The translations under genes and the position numbers were made by a program. 64,000 bases of DNA. Source: Alphaproteobacteria bacterium (GTDB taxonomy: Bacteria > Pseudomonadota > Alphaproteobacteria > UBA2136 > UBA6156). Shown piece after piece: positions 63,941 to 64,000 of the stretch (the first letter of the stretch is position 1; each line of letters starts with the position of its first letter). Location: contig JAIXQG010000002.1 of the NCBI GenBank assembly GCA_027485835.1, forward strand, positions 574,232 through 638,231, in the 5' to 3' direction. The notes beneath the pieces were generated by a model that did not search any database, was not told the DNA's origin, and saw nothing but the letters and a program-made list of their open reading frames with translations.

Positions 63941-64000
63941 GGCGGCGTTGTACCTGTTTATGGGCTTCGGGGCAACCGCTGCCGACGTGAGAATGCCATG

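Overview
The window is a 64 kb chromosomal segment of a flagellated, Gram-negative bacterium that is almost certainly an alphaproteobacterium. Supporting signs are ftsK and lolA near each other, motAB, a 17 kDa rickettsial-antigen type lipoprotein, SUF iron-sulfur genes with a SufT/DUF59 gene, a CIRCE operator before clpB, and GC content near 57 percent in most genes. I cannot name the genus. No rRNA, CRISPR array, integrase, transposase or phage structural operon was seen.

Layout. 1-6 kb: ftsK (5' truncated), two unknowns, an esterase, lolA and motAB. 6-17 kb: wecB, a secreted repeat protein, a glycine-zipper lipoprotein, a chemoreceptor, a heparinase-like enzyme, a membrane protein and an M48 metalloprotease lipoprotein. 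17-28 kb: gyrB, two tandem histidine phosphatases, a small secreted protein, metG, small genes, clpB and a MarR regulator. 28-34 kb: the suf operon (sufB, C, D, S plus a membrane protein, minus strand), split by a complete opposite-strand gene with its own promoter and terminator. 34-44 kb: a HIT protein, rplY, two acetyltransferases, fusA, a lower-GC island with a polysaccharide flippase and an FkbM methyltransferase, then rpsG and rpsL. 44-49 kb: rhomboid protease, metallo-beta-lactamase-fold lipoprotein, tRNA-Ala(GGC), a DUF805-type protein, cmk and a lipoprotein. 49-62.5 kb: a five-gene, translationally coupled operon of secreted proteins. 62.7-64 kb: sufT and an Hsp33 homologue lacking all zinc cysteines.

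Two things stand out. First, a dispersed element occurs at five intergenic sites (about 3.9, 17.0, 23.5, 35.6 and 48.3 kb). It is a long imperfect hairpin centred on GTAC-N-GTAC, followed after 9-22 nt by a short perfect hairpin whose sequence differs in every copy but stays paired. One copy supplies the last codons and stop of cmk. Second, the 49-62.5 kb operon encodes a 2475-residue fibre-like protein and four smaller proteins. The smaller ones share an N-terminal cysteine module (CNGTNW / CDSTNW) fused to FG-GAP-like or BNR-like propeller repeats. A related protein lies alone at 7.4 kb. No anchor or dedicated secretion gene is visible, so this looks like an undescribed surface or secreted adhesin system. 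Its function is inference.

Most housekeeping assignments are secure. Start sites were chosen from ribosome-binding sites, signal peptides and family length; where these disagree it is stated.
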